Assembly: GCA_964419935.1 (NCBI GenBank)
Contig: CAYQQJ010000021.1
Span: 1-58,369, forward strand
Source of the DNA: CAYQQJ01 sp964419935
GTDB lineage: Bacteria > Pseudomonadota > Gammaproteobacteria > Pseudomonadales > Cellvibrionaceae
Length of the DNA: 58,369 nucleotides
Direction of reading: 5' to 3'
Shown here piece after piece: positions 17,882 through 27,178 of this stretch (position 1 is its first letter; every line of letters starts with the position of its first letter). Made by a program: the position numbers and the translations under genes. The notes below the pieces were generated by a model that was not told the DNA's origin, did not search any database, and saw only the letters and a program-made list of their open reading frames with translations.

Positions 17882-20791
17882 CTAGAACTTATAGCTGGCA
17901 CCGAAGGTAATGGTTCGGCCAGTTGCGACGTAAGCCTGCGGAATTGTTGACTCACCGGAATCCGGGTTGAGGAACAGGTACCGCTGGATTTTCTCATCGG
18001 TCAGGTTCGTCACGCTCAGAGTCAACCGCATATTGTCCAGAACATTGTAATTGATATTCATGTCCCACAGTCCGTTCGGCATTTTCTGTGTCGCATTGAG
18101 ATGTCCGGGAGTACGGTTGTAGGCACTTTGCTTGTTCCATGCCAAACGCACAGATCCCCAGTCCTGTTCATAATAGGTAATGAAGTTGTATACCTCTTTC
18201 GACACATTGTTGGCGTATACGGTGATAACCTCGCCATCAAGACCGATCGCCTCGTCTTCCGCATCAGTATCATTGAAGCTGGCATTCGCCTGAACACCTA
18301 AGCCGTCAAGGAGCCCTGGCAGGAAGGTAAACGCCTGCTGATAGGAGAGCTCAATACCTTTATAGGTAAATTTCTCGGTGGCATTAGCCGGTGCACGGTT
18401 GGTCGTTGGGAATACTGCATCGTCAATAACCGCCTCTGATGTGTCAACGTTTGTGGTCAGGTAACCATCTACTCGCTTGTAGTAAACATTACCAGACAAG
18501 GACAGATCTCTGCTCGGATACCATTCCAGCGCCACGTCCGCCTGATCAGAGATGAACGGATCCAGAGACGGATTACCGGACACAGTAGTGATTTGCATGA
18601 CGTTCTCACCATTGCCCTGCAACACCGCCGAATTGCGCAGATCAACGAACGGCGCTCTGGACATGGTCCGCGCAATAGCCGTGCGCAGGAACAGTTCCGG
18701 AGCCACTTCCAAGCTACCGTTATACGATGGCAGGAATTCCGTGTAATCATGCTCCTGCGTGCTGCGCACCACCATATCTTCGGTAACTGCAACGTTGAAT
18801 GTGCCGTCGCCATTGGACTGGGGATTCAGCTTGTCGAAGTCAACTTGAGTGCCAGTCGATGTCACCTTGGTGTTTACCACACGCAGCCCGACGTTACCGG
18901 TGAACGCACGATCCAGAAATTGCGTTTCGAAATTTGCCTGCACATACAGCGCTTGGGACTCTTCACGCAATGAGTAAGTGTTGGGGCGATCAAATGTATT
19001 CGCTTCATCATTGATCACCACATTATTTACATCTGGATTGGTGGGGTTCTTCGCTTCCGCAACAATCGCATCCACATTCCACACTGGCCAGGACGGTGTA
19101 GTAATCAACGCACCACCGGAGCTTTCGATACCAAAGGTATCGTAGTAGCCCTGGAACGGGAAATTGCTCACGATACTGTCTACCGAACCATCGCCACCGT
19201 AAATTCCGGGCTCCAGAAAGCTGGCATCCAGGTATGGGCGGTTGGCATCCTGAACTGCTGATGGACCCGGGCGAGCGAATGTGTAACTATCACGGTTCTG
19301 ATTACGTTCGTTTTTGTGATCTTCGAAACGCACACCGAAATCAACCGAGCTCAAAAACCCGCTATCCATCGAACGCGTGAAATCCACCTTCAATGACTTG
19401 ATATCGTCTTCAGTCTCATCCACCAAATCGAGAATGTTACGGATCTGCCACTGGGAAACATCCTGCACACCCGGATCAAAGCCCAACACAATGTTTTCGC
19501 CGGTGTTGGTCACATCGAAGGACACAGCGCGACGGAATGGCTGGTTTGGCGGAGCGCCCACGATCGGCAGGCTATTGTCCGTGGCCAACTGAGTGATAGA
19601 CGTCTGGTTAGTGCGGTCACGGGTGGATTTGGACAAACTCAAGTCAGCCGCAACCTTCCACATGTCGTTCTCATACACCGCGCCCAAACCCAGGTTCAGC
19701 GTCTCGTCCTGGTTCAGGTTCGGGTTTCGGAAGTTCACCACTGCCGCGCGGGCATCGCTACTGGAAACAATAATGCCGTTTTCATCGATAACAGTGTCTG
19801 AACCCGGCTGAGGGCCCATAAACGGCTGCAACATGTTTTCCATGACAAGGCGGTTGTTGACCAGCTCAAAATCTTCTTTCACGTAGGCGGTATCAAACAA
19901 CAACGTCAACTCGTCAGTTGCGTCAAACTCCACTGCCGCAATCATACTGTCGCGATTGATGTCCTGTTCCACCACGTCGTAACTGTATGCACCGGCTGCG
20001 ATATCCCGCACACCATCGCCATTAAAATCATTGCGTGGGGTCACTGCCGCAGGGTTGCGACTGCGCAGGTTAACACCGCGGTTTTCATAGTTTGGAGATG
20101 TTTCGTCCATGGTTGCGGCGGCAAAAGCGACGCCGAGACGGTTATCCATAAACTGGCCAATGTAACTGATAGACCCGCGTTTGCCGAAGTCATCCTGAGT
20201 ATCAATGTCAGCCGCATTTTCGTTGTACATACCACGAACGTTGACATTGAGAGAGGATTTTTTGCGATCCAGAGGCTTGATAGTCTCCAGGGCAATAGTG
20301 CCGGCCACGCCGCCTTCGATCATCTTGGCTTCCGGCGTTTTGGAGACGGCGACGCGCTGGATAATCTCTGATGGCAAACGACCCAATTGCACACGGCGAG
20401 TGCCCTGGTCTGTTGTTGACAGGACCCGGCCGTTCAATGTGGTGAGGGTCAAATCGGGACCCAGGCCACGAATTGACGCAGTCTCGGGACGACCGTTGCT
20501 GGTGGCGTAACTCACACCTGAAATACGTCGAATGGAATCAGCAATGGACACATCCGGCAGTTGGCCGATGTCCTCAGCGTTGATGCCGTCCACCATATGG
20601 GTTGAGTTTTTCTTGATATCAATAGCTTTGTCGATAGAGGCTCGCACACCCGTTACGACAACTTCCTCCAAAACCACATCCTGGGCCAGGGCATTGGCAG
20701 ACGCAATAGCGGACACCAATGCCGCTACCGCAAATGTCGGTGCCTTGTGTTTGTTAAATGATTTTTTGATTGATTTGTTTATTACGCTCAT
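17882..20791 (-). CDS. TonB-dependent receptor for polysaccharide products
   Basis: The 969-residue outer-membrane protein has a signal peptide (VSAIASANALA), a VVLEEVVVTGVRAS start typical of TonB receptors, a plug domain (VDGINAEDIGQLPDVSIADSIRRI) and a long beta-barrel ending in the outer-membrane C-terminal Phe (GASYKF). This form is common for carbohydrate-uptake receptors of marine gammaproteobacteria, with large extracellular loops. I chose the ATG at 20791 because GGAGAGACC precedes it and it restores the signal peptide; an in-frame start at 20908 adds an unlikely 39 residues. It probably imports oligosaccharides made by the nearby sulfatase and glycosidases. Confidence 0.92.
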   Translation of the reverse strand: MSVINKSIKKSFNKHKAPTFAVAALVSAIASANALAQDVVLEEVVVTGVRASIDKAIDIKKNSTHMVDGINAEDIGQLPDVSIADSIRRISGVSYATSNGRPETASIRGLGPDLTLTTLNGRVLSTTDQGTRRVQLGRLPSEIIQRVAVSKTPEAKMIEGGVAGTIALETIKPLDRKKSSLNVNVRGMYNENAADIDTQDDFGKRGSISYIGQFMDNRLGVAFAAATMDETSPNYENRGVNLRSRNPAAVTPRNDFNGDGVRDIAAGAYSYDVVEQDINRDSMIAAVEFDATDELTLLFDTAYVKEDFELVNNRLVMENMLQPFMGPQPGSDTVIDENGIIVSSSDARAAVVNFRNPNLNQDETLNLGLGAVYENDMWKVAADLSLSKSTRDRTNQTSITQLATDNSLPIVGAPPNQPFRRAVSFDVTNTGENIVLGFDPGVQDVSQWQIRNILDLVDETEDDIKSLKVDFTRSMDSGFLSSVDFGVRFEDHKNERNQNRDSYTFARPGPSAVQDANRPYLDASFLEPGIYGGDGSVDSIVSNFPFQGYYDTFGIESSGGALITTPSWPVWNVDAIVAEAKNPTNPDVNNVVINDEANTFDRPNTYSLREESQALYVQANFETQFLDRAFTGNVGLRVVNTKVTSTGTQVDFDKLNPQSNGDGTFNVAVTEDMVVRSTQEHDYTEFLPSYNGSLEVAPELFLRTAIARTMSRAPFVDLRNSAVLQGNGENVMQITTVSGNPSLDPFISDQADVALEWYPSRDLSLSGNVYYKRVDGYLTTNVDTSEAVIDDAVFPTTNRAPANATEKFTYKGIELSYQQAFTFLPGLLDGLGVQANASFNDTDAEDEAIGLDGEVITVYANNVSKEVYNFITYYEQDWGSVRLAWNKQSAYNRTPGHLNATQKMPNGLWDMNINYNVLDNMRLTLSVTNLTDEKIQRYLFLNPDSGESTIPQAYVATGRTITFGASYKF

Positions 20792-21269
20792 GGTCTCTCC
20801 AGTTTTTATAAAGCCGTCGGCGCGTATGCCAAAGTCCATCTTGATGTGCCGAGGCTTATAGCCGCTCTCCAGACGCCCGGGGTTAATGCAATACATCGAA
20901 ATGCCCAAGGTTGATCTGGAGATCCCCTAACTAACTTGTATTATATATAGGATGTTTTTGAGTTGTACAGCACCAACGCAACCTCGCTTTTAACGCATTG
21001 ATTATAAAGAAATTAATATGCATTACTTCCGGATTTCATACACATTATTACGTCAGCTCGGTCTATTACAGCAACTTTGTCATATGAATAATCAGACATG
21101 ATCTGTATTTTTCGCTATAAGAAAGAGCCGTGCCGAGCAACGGGCTATTCGCCACACCGGAGGAATAGGGATTGAAAGTGGCTCTGAGAAGAGTGCTATT
21201 TGAGGCGAGCGCTAAACCGGCCAAGGACCGAATGCCAGAACGACATTCGTCACCCGGTCCGCCGGGCAT
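20792..21269. promoter_or_regulatory. Receptor upstream region
   Basis: About 480 bp AT-rich spacer between the receptor and the tRNA-Leu terminator. It contains the TTGTATTATAT site (20936-20946). No coding sequence is supported. Transcription start cannot be placed precisely. Confidence 0.4.
20936..20946 (+). promoter_or_regulatory. Candidate GntR operator TTGTATTATAT
   Basis: Third copy of the TTGTATTA octamer, about 145 bp upstream of the receptor start. The AC of the half-site is AT here, so it is the weakest match of the three. Confidence 0.3.
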
Positions 21270-21296
21270 AAAAAAAGGCACTCCGTAGGAGTGCCT
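21270..21296 (-). terminator. Strong terminator after tRNA-Leu
   Basis: On minus, GGCACTCC-TAC-GGAGTGCC is an eight-base-pair stem with a 3-nt loop followed by seven T. It lies nine bases past the tRNA-Leu 3' end and would stop the secG-tRNA transcript before the galactan locus. Confidence 0.9.
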
Positions 21297-21304
21297 TCAT
21301 TAAA

Positions 21305-21390
21305 TGGTGCCCAAGGCCGGACTTGAACCGGCACGGCTTACGCCACTACCCCCTCAAGATAGCGTGTCTACCAATTCCACCACTTGGGCA
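21305..21390 (-). tRNA. tRNA-Leu (GAG)
   Basis: The 86-nt minus-strand sequence has a long variable arm, the anticodon arm CTATC-TTGAGGG-GGTAG with GAG anticodon, the T-arm GGTTCAAGTCC and encoded CCA. It follows secG, as leuU does in E. coli. A 25-nt exact repeat of its 5' end lies upstream at 21509-21533. Confidence 0.96.
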
Positions 21391-21429
21391 ATTCAAAACT
21401 AACGTCTAACATTTTTAATTCTATGTAAA

Positions 21430-21533
21430 ACTGTGGCCAACCCCGACACGCTACGCGTGGCCGCTATCGGCTCCTGCCTAGCGCGGCACTCGTGCATCCA
21501 TGCACTTCGTCTACCAATTCCACCACTTGGGCA
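21430..21533 (-). pseudogene. 5' tRNA-Leu fragment joined to a palindromic element
   Basis: Positions 21509-21533 duplicate the first 25 nt of tRNA-Leu exactly (copy at 21366-21390), then the match stops inside the D-arm. Directly attached are GTGC-ATCCAT-GCAC (21492-21505), a GGC-TCCT-GCC palindrome near 21470, and a reversed GACACGCTA from the same tRNA (21445-21453). It cannot encode a tRNA. The ATCCAT-loop hairpin matches the dispersed hairpin family elsewhere in the window. Confidence 0.75.
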
Positions 21534-21581
21534 AAGGGGTTAACACTGCAGCAGTGTTGTCAAACGCTAAACAACCGCAGG

Positions 21582-21953
21582 TTATTCGGCTTCGGGTGCC
21601 GGCGCTGCCGGTACGTCTCCGCCTGATGTTTCTTCTTCTACCGAGGGGATGTCGGAATCCGGGGCTGCCTGAGTGCCTGCGGGCTGTTCAATTGCCGGCA
21701 CTGGAATCTGGTTTGCCTCAGGTCCTTGTTGGGACATCACAGCCAGGGAAAAGCTGGTGGCGAAGAATACAGCAGTTAATATTCCAGTCAAGCGAGAAAA
21801 GAAATTACCTGATCCGGCACTGCCAAATACGGTTTGCGAGGCGCCGGACCCGAAGGAGGCTCCCATCTCTGCGCCTTTGCCCTGCTGCAGCAAAATCAAG
21901 CCGATGATGGCGACGGCGACAATTAGATGTATAACTAAAATTAAATTTCCCAT
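21582..21953 (-). CDS. secG: Preprotein translocase subunit SecG
   Basis: SecG is a small SecYE partner in the inner membrane. The 123-residue protein has two membrane helices (residues about 3-20 and 52-73) around the conserved cytoplasmic GKGAEMGASFGSGASQTVFGS loop. It has an extended acidic, Pro/Ala/Glu-rich tail of about 50 residues. The gene starts three bases after the tpiA stop and precedes tRNA-Leu, the usual order in the group. Confidence 0.95.
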   Translation of the reverse strand: MGNLILVIHLIVAVAIIGLILLQQGKGAEMGASFGSGASQTVFGSAGSGNFFSRLTGILTAVFFATSFSLAVMSQQGPEANQIPVPAIEQPAGTQAAPDSDIPSVEEETSGGDVPAAPAPEAE

Positions 21954-21956
21954 TGT

Positions 21957-22718
21957 TTACGCTTCTCTTGCGCCGCTCTCTTCGGCGGCTCGACAAATGG
22001 CTGAAAAATCGTTCGCTTTCAGGGACGCGCCCCCGACGAGGGCGCCATCTATATCTTTCTGGGCAAACAAAGCGGCTGCATTCTCTGGCTTGACACTTCC
22101 ACCATAGAGAATGCGAATCTCGGCAGAAGCCTGTTTCAACTGTGTTCTTATATGCTCATGAACGTCCTGAGCCTGCTCCGGCGTTGCGGTACGGCCGGTA
22201 CCAATGGCCCACAAGGGCTCATAAGCGACGACACAACGTACCAATTGCTCTGTCGTTAACTGCGTCAGAACCGGGTGCAGTTGCTGATCGATAACGGCCA
22301 GCGCTTCGCCTGCATCACGCTGGCTTTCGGTCTCACCAACGCAAATAACCGGCACCAACTGCTGCTCCAGAACGGCAAGCGCTTTGCGAGCAACCAGCTC
22401 GCTCGTCTCGGCATGGTATTGCCGCCGCTCGGAATGCCCGACGATGACATATTCACAACCCAGATCGGCCAGCATGGCTACCGAAATATCACCGGTATAG
22501 GCACCATTGCTGTGGTCGCTGACATCTTGAGCACCCACTGCAACGGGCGAACCACGCAGCTCGCGCACAGCTTGATCCAGATAGATAAACGGCGGACAAA
22601 CGGCGACGTCCGTCTTCCCGTTCCCTGGCCACAAAGACACCAGCTCCTGTAACAACTTCTTGTTACTGTCGTGGTTCCCGTGCATTTTCCAGTTGCCGAT
22701 AACAAGCTGTCGACGCAT
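21957..22718 (-). CDS. tpiA: Triosephosphate isomerase
   Basis: TpiA interconverts dihydroxyacetone phosphate and glyceraldehyde 3-phosphate. The 253-residue sequence shows GNWKMHG with catalytic Lys, the GHSERR loop with catalytic His, AYEPLWAIGTG with catalytic Glu, and YGGSVKPENA. I chose the ATG at 22718, preceded by GGAGAG, which begins MRRQLVIGNWK. Confidence 0.97.
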   Translation of the reverse strand: MRRQLVIGNWKMHGNHDSNKKLLQELVSLWPGNGKTDVAVCPPFIYLDQAVRELRGSPVAVGAQDVSDHSNGAYTGDISVAMLADLGCEYVIVGHSERRQYHAETSELVARKALAVLEQQLVPVICVGETESQRDAGEALAVIDQQLHPVLTQLTTEQLVRCVVAYEPLWAIGTGRTATPEQAQDVHEHIRTQLKQASAEIRILYGGSVKPENAAALFAQKDIDGALVGGASLKANDFSAICRAAEESGAREA

Positions 22719-22934
22719 TCCACTCTCTCCCGCTTTCGCCCATTGCCTTTCAACAGTGGCCACTCGGTGTTCGACACTTTAACATTCGAAATAAAGTGTG
22801 CGACATTGAAGTAGCCACACTTCGTTAAATCAGCGCCAGCCAGAAAGCGGGCGCCAATGGTAGCCGAGAACGCCTTGTGTTACAACGCTGATTTTGTGGC
22901 CCGGCGCAATTCTGTGAAACCTGGACGGCGGGAC

Positions 22935-24278
22935 TCAGGCAACAGCCTTACTCACAACCTCTGCCAGACTCTTGGCCAGTTCTTCCACCACATCCGCCTG
23001 CTGCCCTTCCACCATCACGCGAATCAGTGGTTCGGTGCCGGAGGGTCGCAAAAGCACGCGCCCGCGCCCGTCGAGCTGCGCTTCGGCATCATGAATTGCG
23101 GCCTGAATGTCATCGTTGACTGAAAGGTCGACCATCTTGCCAGTCGACACATTGATCATGACCTGAGGCAGCTTTTGCATGCGCTGTTTGGCGTTGTGCA
23201 GAGTCAGGTTCTGATCCACCAGCGCCCGCAACACCTGGAGTGCTGCGATAATACCATCACCAGTGGTGGTCAGATCGCTACACACGATGTGGCCGGACGA
23301 TTCGCCGCCGAGTTTCCAGCCATTGAGACGCATGGCTTCTATGACGTAACGATCGCCAACCTTGGCGCGCTCAAACGGAATACCCAGTTCCTTCAGGCCC
23401 AGTTCAAACCCGAAATTGCTCATCAAGGTGCCTACCACGCCGGGGCAGCCGTCGCCGCGCTTGTGTTTATAAGCGGCAATCAGGTACAACAATTGGTCGC
23501 CATCGACGACCTCGCCCTTGTGATCGACCAGCATCACGCGATCCCCATCGCCATCAAAGGCAATACCCATATCCGCACCGCATTCCAGAACCTGTTGCTG
23601 TAACTGATTCGGCTTGGTGGAACCGCAATTGAAATTGATGTTGATCCCGTCAGGTTTGGCGGCAATGGTGGTGACTCGCGCGCCCAGCTCCTGAAACACC
23701 TTAGGCGCGACCTGATAGGTAGCACCGTTGGCGCAATCCAGCACCAGGTGCAGCCCCTGCAAGCTGAAGCCCCAGGGCAGTGAGCCCTTACAGAATTCGA
23801 TATAGCGTCCCTCAGCGTCGCTGATGCGGCGGGCCTTGCCGATTTTGTCCGCCATGACCATGGGTTTGTCGAGATAGTCTTCGATGGCGATTTCCAGTGC
23901 GTCACTGAGCTTGGTGCCTTCGGTGCTGAACAGCTTGATGCCATTGTCGCCGAAGGCGTTATGGGAGGCGCTGATCACTATACCGGCGCGAGCCTGGAAT
24001 GTGCGGGTCAGGTAAGCAATGGCGGGTGTGGGCATAGGGCCGAGCAGGCCCACATCGATACCTGCACTGATCAAACCCGCTTCCAGTGCTGATTCAAACA
24101 TGTAACCGGAAATACGCGTGTCCTTGCCAATCAAAACCATGCCCGGCGCACTGCCGTCTTCGCGACCGGCCAGCACCTGCCCCACAGCCCATCCCAAATG
24201 CAGAAAAAATTGCGGTGTAATTGGGCCTTCACCCACTTTGCCGCGGATACCATCGGTGCCGAAATATTTGCGTGACAT
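22935..24278 (-). CDS. glmM: Phosphoglucosamine mutase
   Basis: GlmM makes glucosamine-1-phosphate for peptidoglycan and lipopolysaccharide. The 447-residue protein carries the phosphoserine loop ISASHN near residue 101, the metal loop DGDGDR near 242, the sugar loop GGESSGH and the phosphate-binding RPSGTEPLIRVM near the C terminus. It is followed by tpiA on the same strand with a 216-bp gap. Confidence 0.97.
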   Translation of the reverse strand: MSRKYFGTDGIRGKVGEGPITPQFFLHLGWAVGQVLAGREDGSAPGMVLIGKDTRISGYMFESALEAGLISAGIDVGLLGPMPTPAIAYLTRTFQARAGIVISASHNAFGDNGIKLFSTEGTKLSDALEIAIEDYLDKPMVMADKIGKARRISDAEGRYIEFCKGSLPWGFSLQGLHLVLDCANGATYQVAPKVFQELGARVTTIAAKPDGININFNCGSTKPNQLQQQVLECGADMGIAFDGDGDRVMLVDHKGEVVDGDQLLYLIAAYKHKRGDGCPGVVGTLMSNFGFELGLKELGIPFERAKVGDRYVIEAMRLNGWKLGGESSGHIVCSDLTTTGDGIIAALQVLRALVDQNLTLHNAKQRMQKLPQVMINVSTGKMVDLSVNDDIQAAIHDAEAQLDGRGRVLLRPSGTEPLIRVMVEGQQADVVEELAKSLAEVVSKAVA

Positions 24279-24325
24279 AGTCGTCCTAGAGTTGAGTTAT
24301 TCGAATGCAGTCCGCTATTGCGGAT

Positions 24326-25186
24326 TCATGCACGGCCAGAAGTGCTGTGGGTGGCCGTCATATTATAGATTTCGACGATATCGCGTGTCGCCGCGACGTC
24401 GTGAACGCGGAGTATTTTAGCGCCATTTTGCAGCGCGATCAGCCCAAAACCGAGGCTGCCTGCCAATCGCTCGTCGGTTTCTCTGCCGAGCAGTCGGCCA
24501 ATCATGGATTTGCGTGACAGGCCAACCAGTAACGGTAAGCCGAGTTCTTCGAATTCACCGAGGTGGTTCAGGAGCTTAAGGTTGTGTTCGTCAGCTTTAC
24601 CGAAACCAATGCCTGGATCCAGAATCAACTGGTGACGGGCGATTCCGACACCTTCACAGCACTCGATGCGCTCCATCAGGAATCTTGCCACTTCGGCAAC
24701 CACATCCTGATACCGAGGGTTGTGCTGCATGGTCGCAGGCATACCCTGCATGTGCATCAAGCACACGGGTAGACCGGTAGCAGCGGCGGCTTTGGCCGCA
24801 CCGTCCTGCTGCAGGGCGCGCACGTCGTTGATCAAGCCAGCGCCGAGGGATGCGGATTGGGTAATAACCTGGGGGTTACTGGTATCGACAGAAATGATAA
24901 CGTCAAGTCGGCTGGCGATAGCCTCCACCACGGGCAGCACCCGATCACACTCTTCCTGGGAGGAGACTTCCGGCGCTCCCGGTCGCGTGGATTCCCCACC
25001 GATATCGATGATGGTGGCGCCCTCGCGCATAATCTGTTCAGCATGGGTTAACGCGAGGTCAAGGGAGAGTGTTTGACCGTCGTAGCAGCGCCCACCGTCG
25101 GAGAAAGAGTCCGGCGTGGTATTGAGAATACCCATGATTTTGGGTGTGGACAGGTCAAGCGTCCGTGAACCGCAGATCAATTTCAT
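24326..25186 (-). CDS. folP: Dihydropteroate synthase
   Basis: FolP joins 6-hydroxymethyl-dihydropterin diphosphate with p-aminobenzoate in folate synthesis; it is the sulfonamide target. The 286-residue protein has GILNTTPDSFSDGG near its start, GGESTRPGA and a C-terminal RVHDV. I chose the ATG at 25186; an upstream in-frame start would translate part of the adjacent inverted repeat. It lies between glmM and ftsH, as in E. coli. Confidence 0.95.
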   Translation of the reverse strand: MKLICGSRTLDLSTPKIMGILNTTPDSFSDGGRCYDGQTLSLDLALTHAEQIMREGATIIDIGGESTRPGAPEVSSQEECDRVLPVVEAIASRLDVIISVDTSNPQVITQSASLGAGLINDVRALQQDGAAKAAAATGLPVCLMHMQGMPATMQHNPRYQDVVAEVARFLMERIECCEGVGIARHQLILDPGIGFGKADEHNLKLLNHLGEFEELGLPLLVGLSRKSMIGRLLGRETDERLAGSLGFGLIALQNGAKILRVHDVAATRDIVEIYNMTATHSTSGRA

Positions 25187-25190
25187 ATTA

Positions 25191-25259
25191 ATAAGCCGCA
25201 AGCGACAAGCTGCAAGCCGAAGCATTTCTTTCCGTGAACGCTTGCAGCTTGCGGCTTAT
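25191..25259. repeat. Inverted repeat between folP and ftsH
   Basis: ATAAGCCGCAAGC...AGCTGCAAGC (25191-25217) is complementary to GCTTGCAGCTTGCGGCTTAT (25240-25259) with a short four-base insertion in the left arm. A GCTTGCAGCTTG-type sequence of this kind is a familiar intergenic repeat in gammaproteobacteria. It could attenuate ftsH-to-folP read-through. Confidence 0.8.
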
Positions 25260-25273
25260 AGCTTTTAGCTGAT

Positions 25274-27178
25274 TCAATGCTCCTTGGCGGGACCACCGAC
25301 CGGTGATTCCTTCGGCTGTGCTGGGGCAGTCGGTTGCGGGCCGCTGGGCGTGCCGCCGTCATGCCAATCGCGCGGTGGGCGAACCTTGCGGCGCGCCATC
25401 AAGTCATCCACCTGTTCCGAGTCGATCGTTTCGTACTCCATCAGCGCATCTTTCATGGCTTCGAGAATGTCACGATTATCTTCCAGTATTTGTTTGGCGG
25501 TGCCGTAACAGCTGTCAATGATACTACGCACCTCCTCATCGATAACCTTGGAGGTCTCGCCAGAATACTGGATGGCGCCGGTGCCGGGATAGGCACCTTC
25601 ATCTTCACCATAATGCAGGGGACCGAGCTTTTCGGACAAGCCCCACTTGGTCACCATATTGCGAGCCAACTCCGTTGCGCGCTCGATATCATTGGATGCA
25701 CCGGTGGTCACACCGTCCACACCCAGTGTCAGTTCCTCGGCGATGCGGCCGCCAAACAGGGAACACAACTGCGAACGTATGGCTCGCCGGCTGATGCTGT
25801 GTTTGTCTTCCTCAGGCAGGAACTGCGTCACGCCGAGGGCGCGTCCACGCGGAATGATGCTGACCTTGTGGACAGGGTCATGCTCCGGCACCAGGCGTCC
25901 GACGATTGCGTGGCCCGCCTCGTGATAGGCCGTGTTGGATTTCTCCTTCTCGCTCATCACCATGGAGCGGCGTTCCGCGCCCATCATGATTTTGTCCCGC
26001 GCCTTCTCGAATTCTTCCACGCCTACCAGGCGCTTGTTACTGCGAGCGGCAAACAGCGCCGCCTCATTCACCAGGTTGGCCAAGTCCGCACCGGAAAACC
26101 CTGGTGTACCCCGCGCGATAATCGAGGCCTCGACCTGATCATCCAGCGGTACTTTGCGCATGTGAACTTTGAGAATCTGCTCCCGGCCGCGAATATCCGG
26201 CAGCCCGACAAACACCTGGCGGTCGAATCGACCGGGGCGCAACAAGGCTTTATCCAGCACGTCCGGACGGTTGGTGGCGGCGATAACAATCACCCCTTCA
26301 CTGCCCTCGAAGCCGTCCATTTCAACCAGCAACTGGTTCAGGGTCTGTTCGCGCTCGTCATGACCACCGCCGTGGCCGCCGCCGCGGTGGCGGCCTACTG
26401 CGTCGATTTCATCAATAAAGATGATGCAGGGGGCCTGCTTTTTGGCCTGGTCGAACATGTCGCGCACGCGCGAAGCGCCCACGCCGACAAACATTTCAAC
26501 GAAATCCGAACCGGATATCGAGAAAAAAGGTACTTTGGCTTCGCCGGCGATGGCTTTCGCCAGCAGTGTTTTACCGGTACCGGGAGGTCCAGCCATCAAT
26601 ACGCCGCGGGGAATACGGCCGCCCAGACGCTGAAAACGCGAGGGGTCGCGCAGGTATTCCACCAGTTCCTGCACTTCGTCTTTGGCCTCGTCCACACCCG
26701 CCACGTCGGCAAAAGTGGTTTTGACCTGGTCTTCACCGAGCAGGCGCGCCTTGCTCTTGGCAAAGCTCATGGGGCCACCCTTGCCGCCCGCTCCACCCTG
26801 CATCTGGCGCATAAAGAAGATGAACACCGCAATAAACAGCAATATCGGGAAGCTGGCGACCAGCAATTGCTGCCAGATGCTGGATTTGTCCGGCTTGGTG
26901 CCTTTGATTTCCACGCCGTTGTTGAGCAGCTCGTCAACCAGCGTATCGTCCTGCAATTGCGGGCGCACCACGCTGAATGCGGAGCCGTCCGAGCGCAGCC
27001 CCTGAATCATCTGTCCGTCAATGGTGACCGAGGTGACCCGGTCCTGCTGAACTTCGTGCACGAACTGGGAATAAGTCAGCTCATTGGTTGTTTCCTGGCT
27101 GTTGAAGTTCTGGAAGACGGAGAAGAGCACTGCGGCTATCACCAGCCAGAGAACAAGATTCTTTGCCATGTCGTTCAA
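25274..27178 (-). CDS. ftsH: ATP-dependent zinc metalloprotease FtsH
   Basis: FtsH is a membrane-anchored AAA protease that degrades unstable and misassembled proteins. The product has two N-terminal membrane helices, Walker A GPPGTGKT, Walker B IIFIDEID, a second-region-of-homology segment near ATNRPDVLDKALLRPGR and zinc motif HEAGH. I chose a TTG start at 27178 (LNDMAKN): GGAG lies eight bases upstream, and relatives begin the same way. It gives 634 residues. An ATG three codons later is possible. Confidence 0.96.
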   Translation of the reverse strand: MNDMAKNLVLWLVIAAVLFSVFQNFNSQETTNELTYSQFVHEVQQDRVTSVTIDGQMIQGLRSDGSAFSVVRPQLQDDTLVDELLNNGVEIKGTKPDKSSIWQQLLVASFPILLFIAVFIFFMRQMQGGAGGKGGPMSFAKSKARLLGEDQVKTTFADVAGVDEAKDEVQELVEYLRDPSRFQRLGGRIPRGVLMAGPPGTGKTLLAKAIAGEAKVPFFSISGSDFVEMFVGVGASRVRDMFDQAKKQAPCIIFIDEIDAVGRHRGGGHGGGHDEREQTLNQLLVEMDGFEGSEGVIVIAATNRPDVLDKALLRPGRFDRQVFVGLPDIRGREQILKVHMRKVPLDDQVEASIIARGTPGFSGADLANLVNEAALFAARSNKRLVGVEEFEKARDKIMMGAERRSMVMSEKEKSNTAYHEAGHAIVGRLVPEHDPVHKVSIIPRGRALGVTQFLPEEDKHSISRRAIRSQLCSLFGGRIAEELTLGVDGVTTGASNDIERATELARNMVTKWGLSEKLGPLHYGEDEGAYPGTGAIQYSGETSKVIDEEVRSIIDSCYGTAKQILEDNRDILEAMKDALMEYETIDSEQVDDLMARRKVRPPRDWHDGGTPSGPQPTAPAQPKESPVGGPAKEH

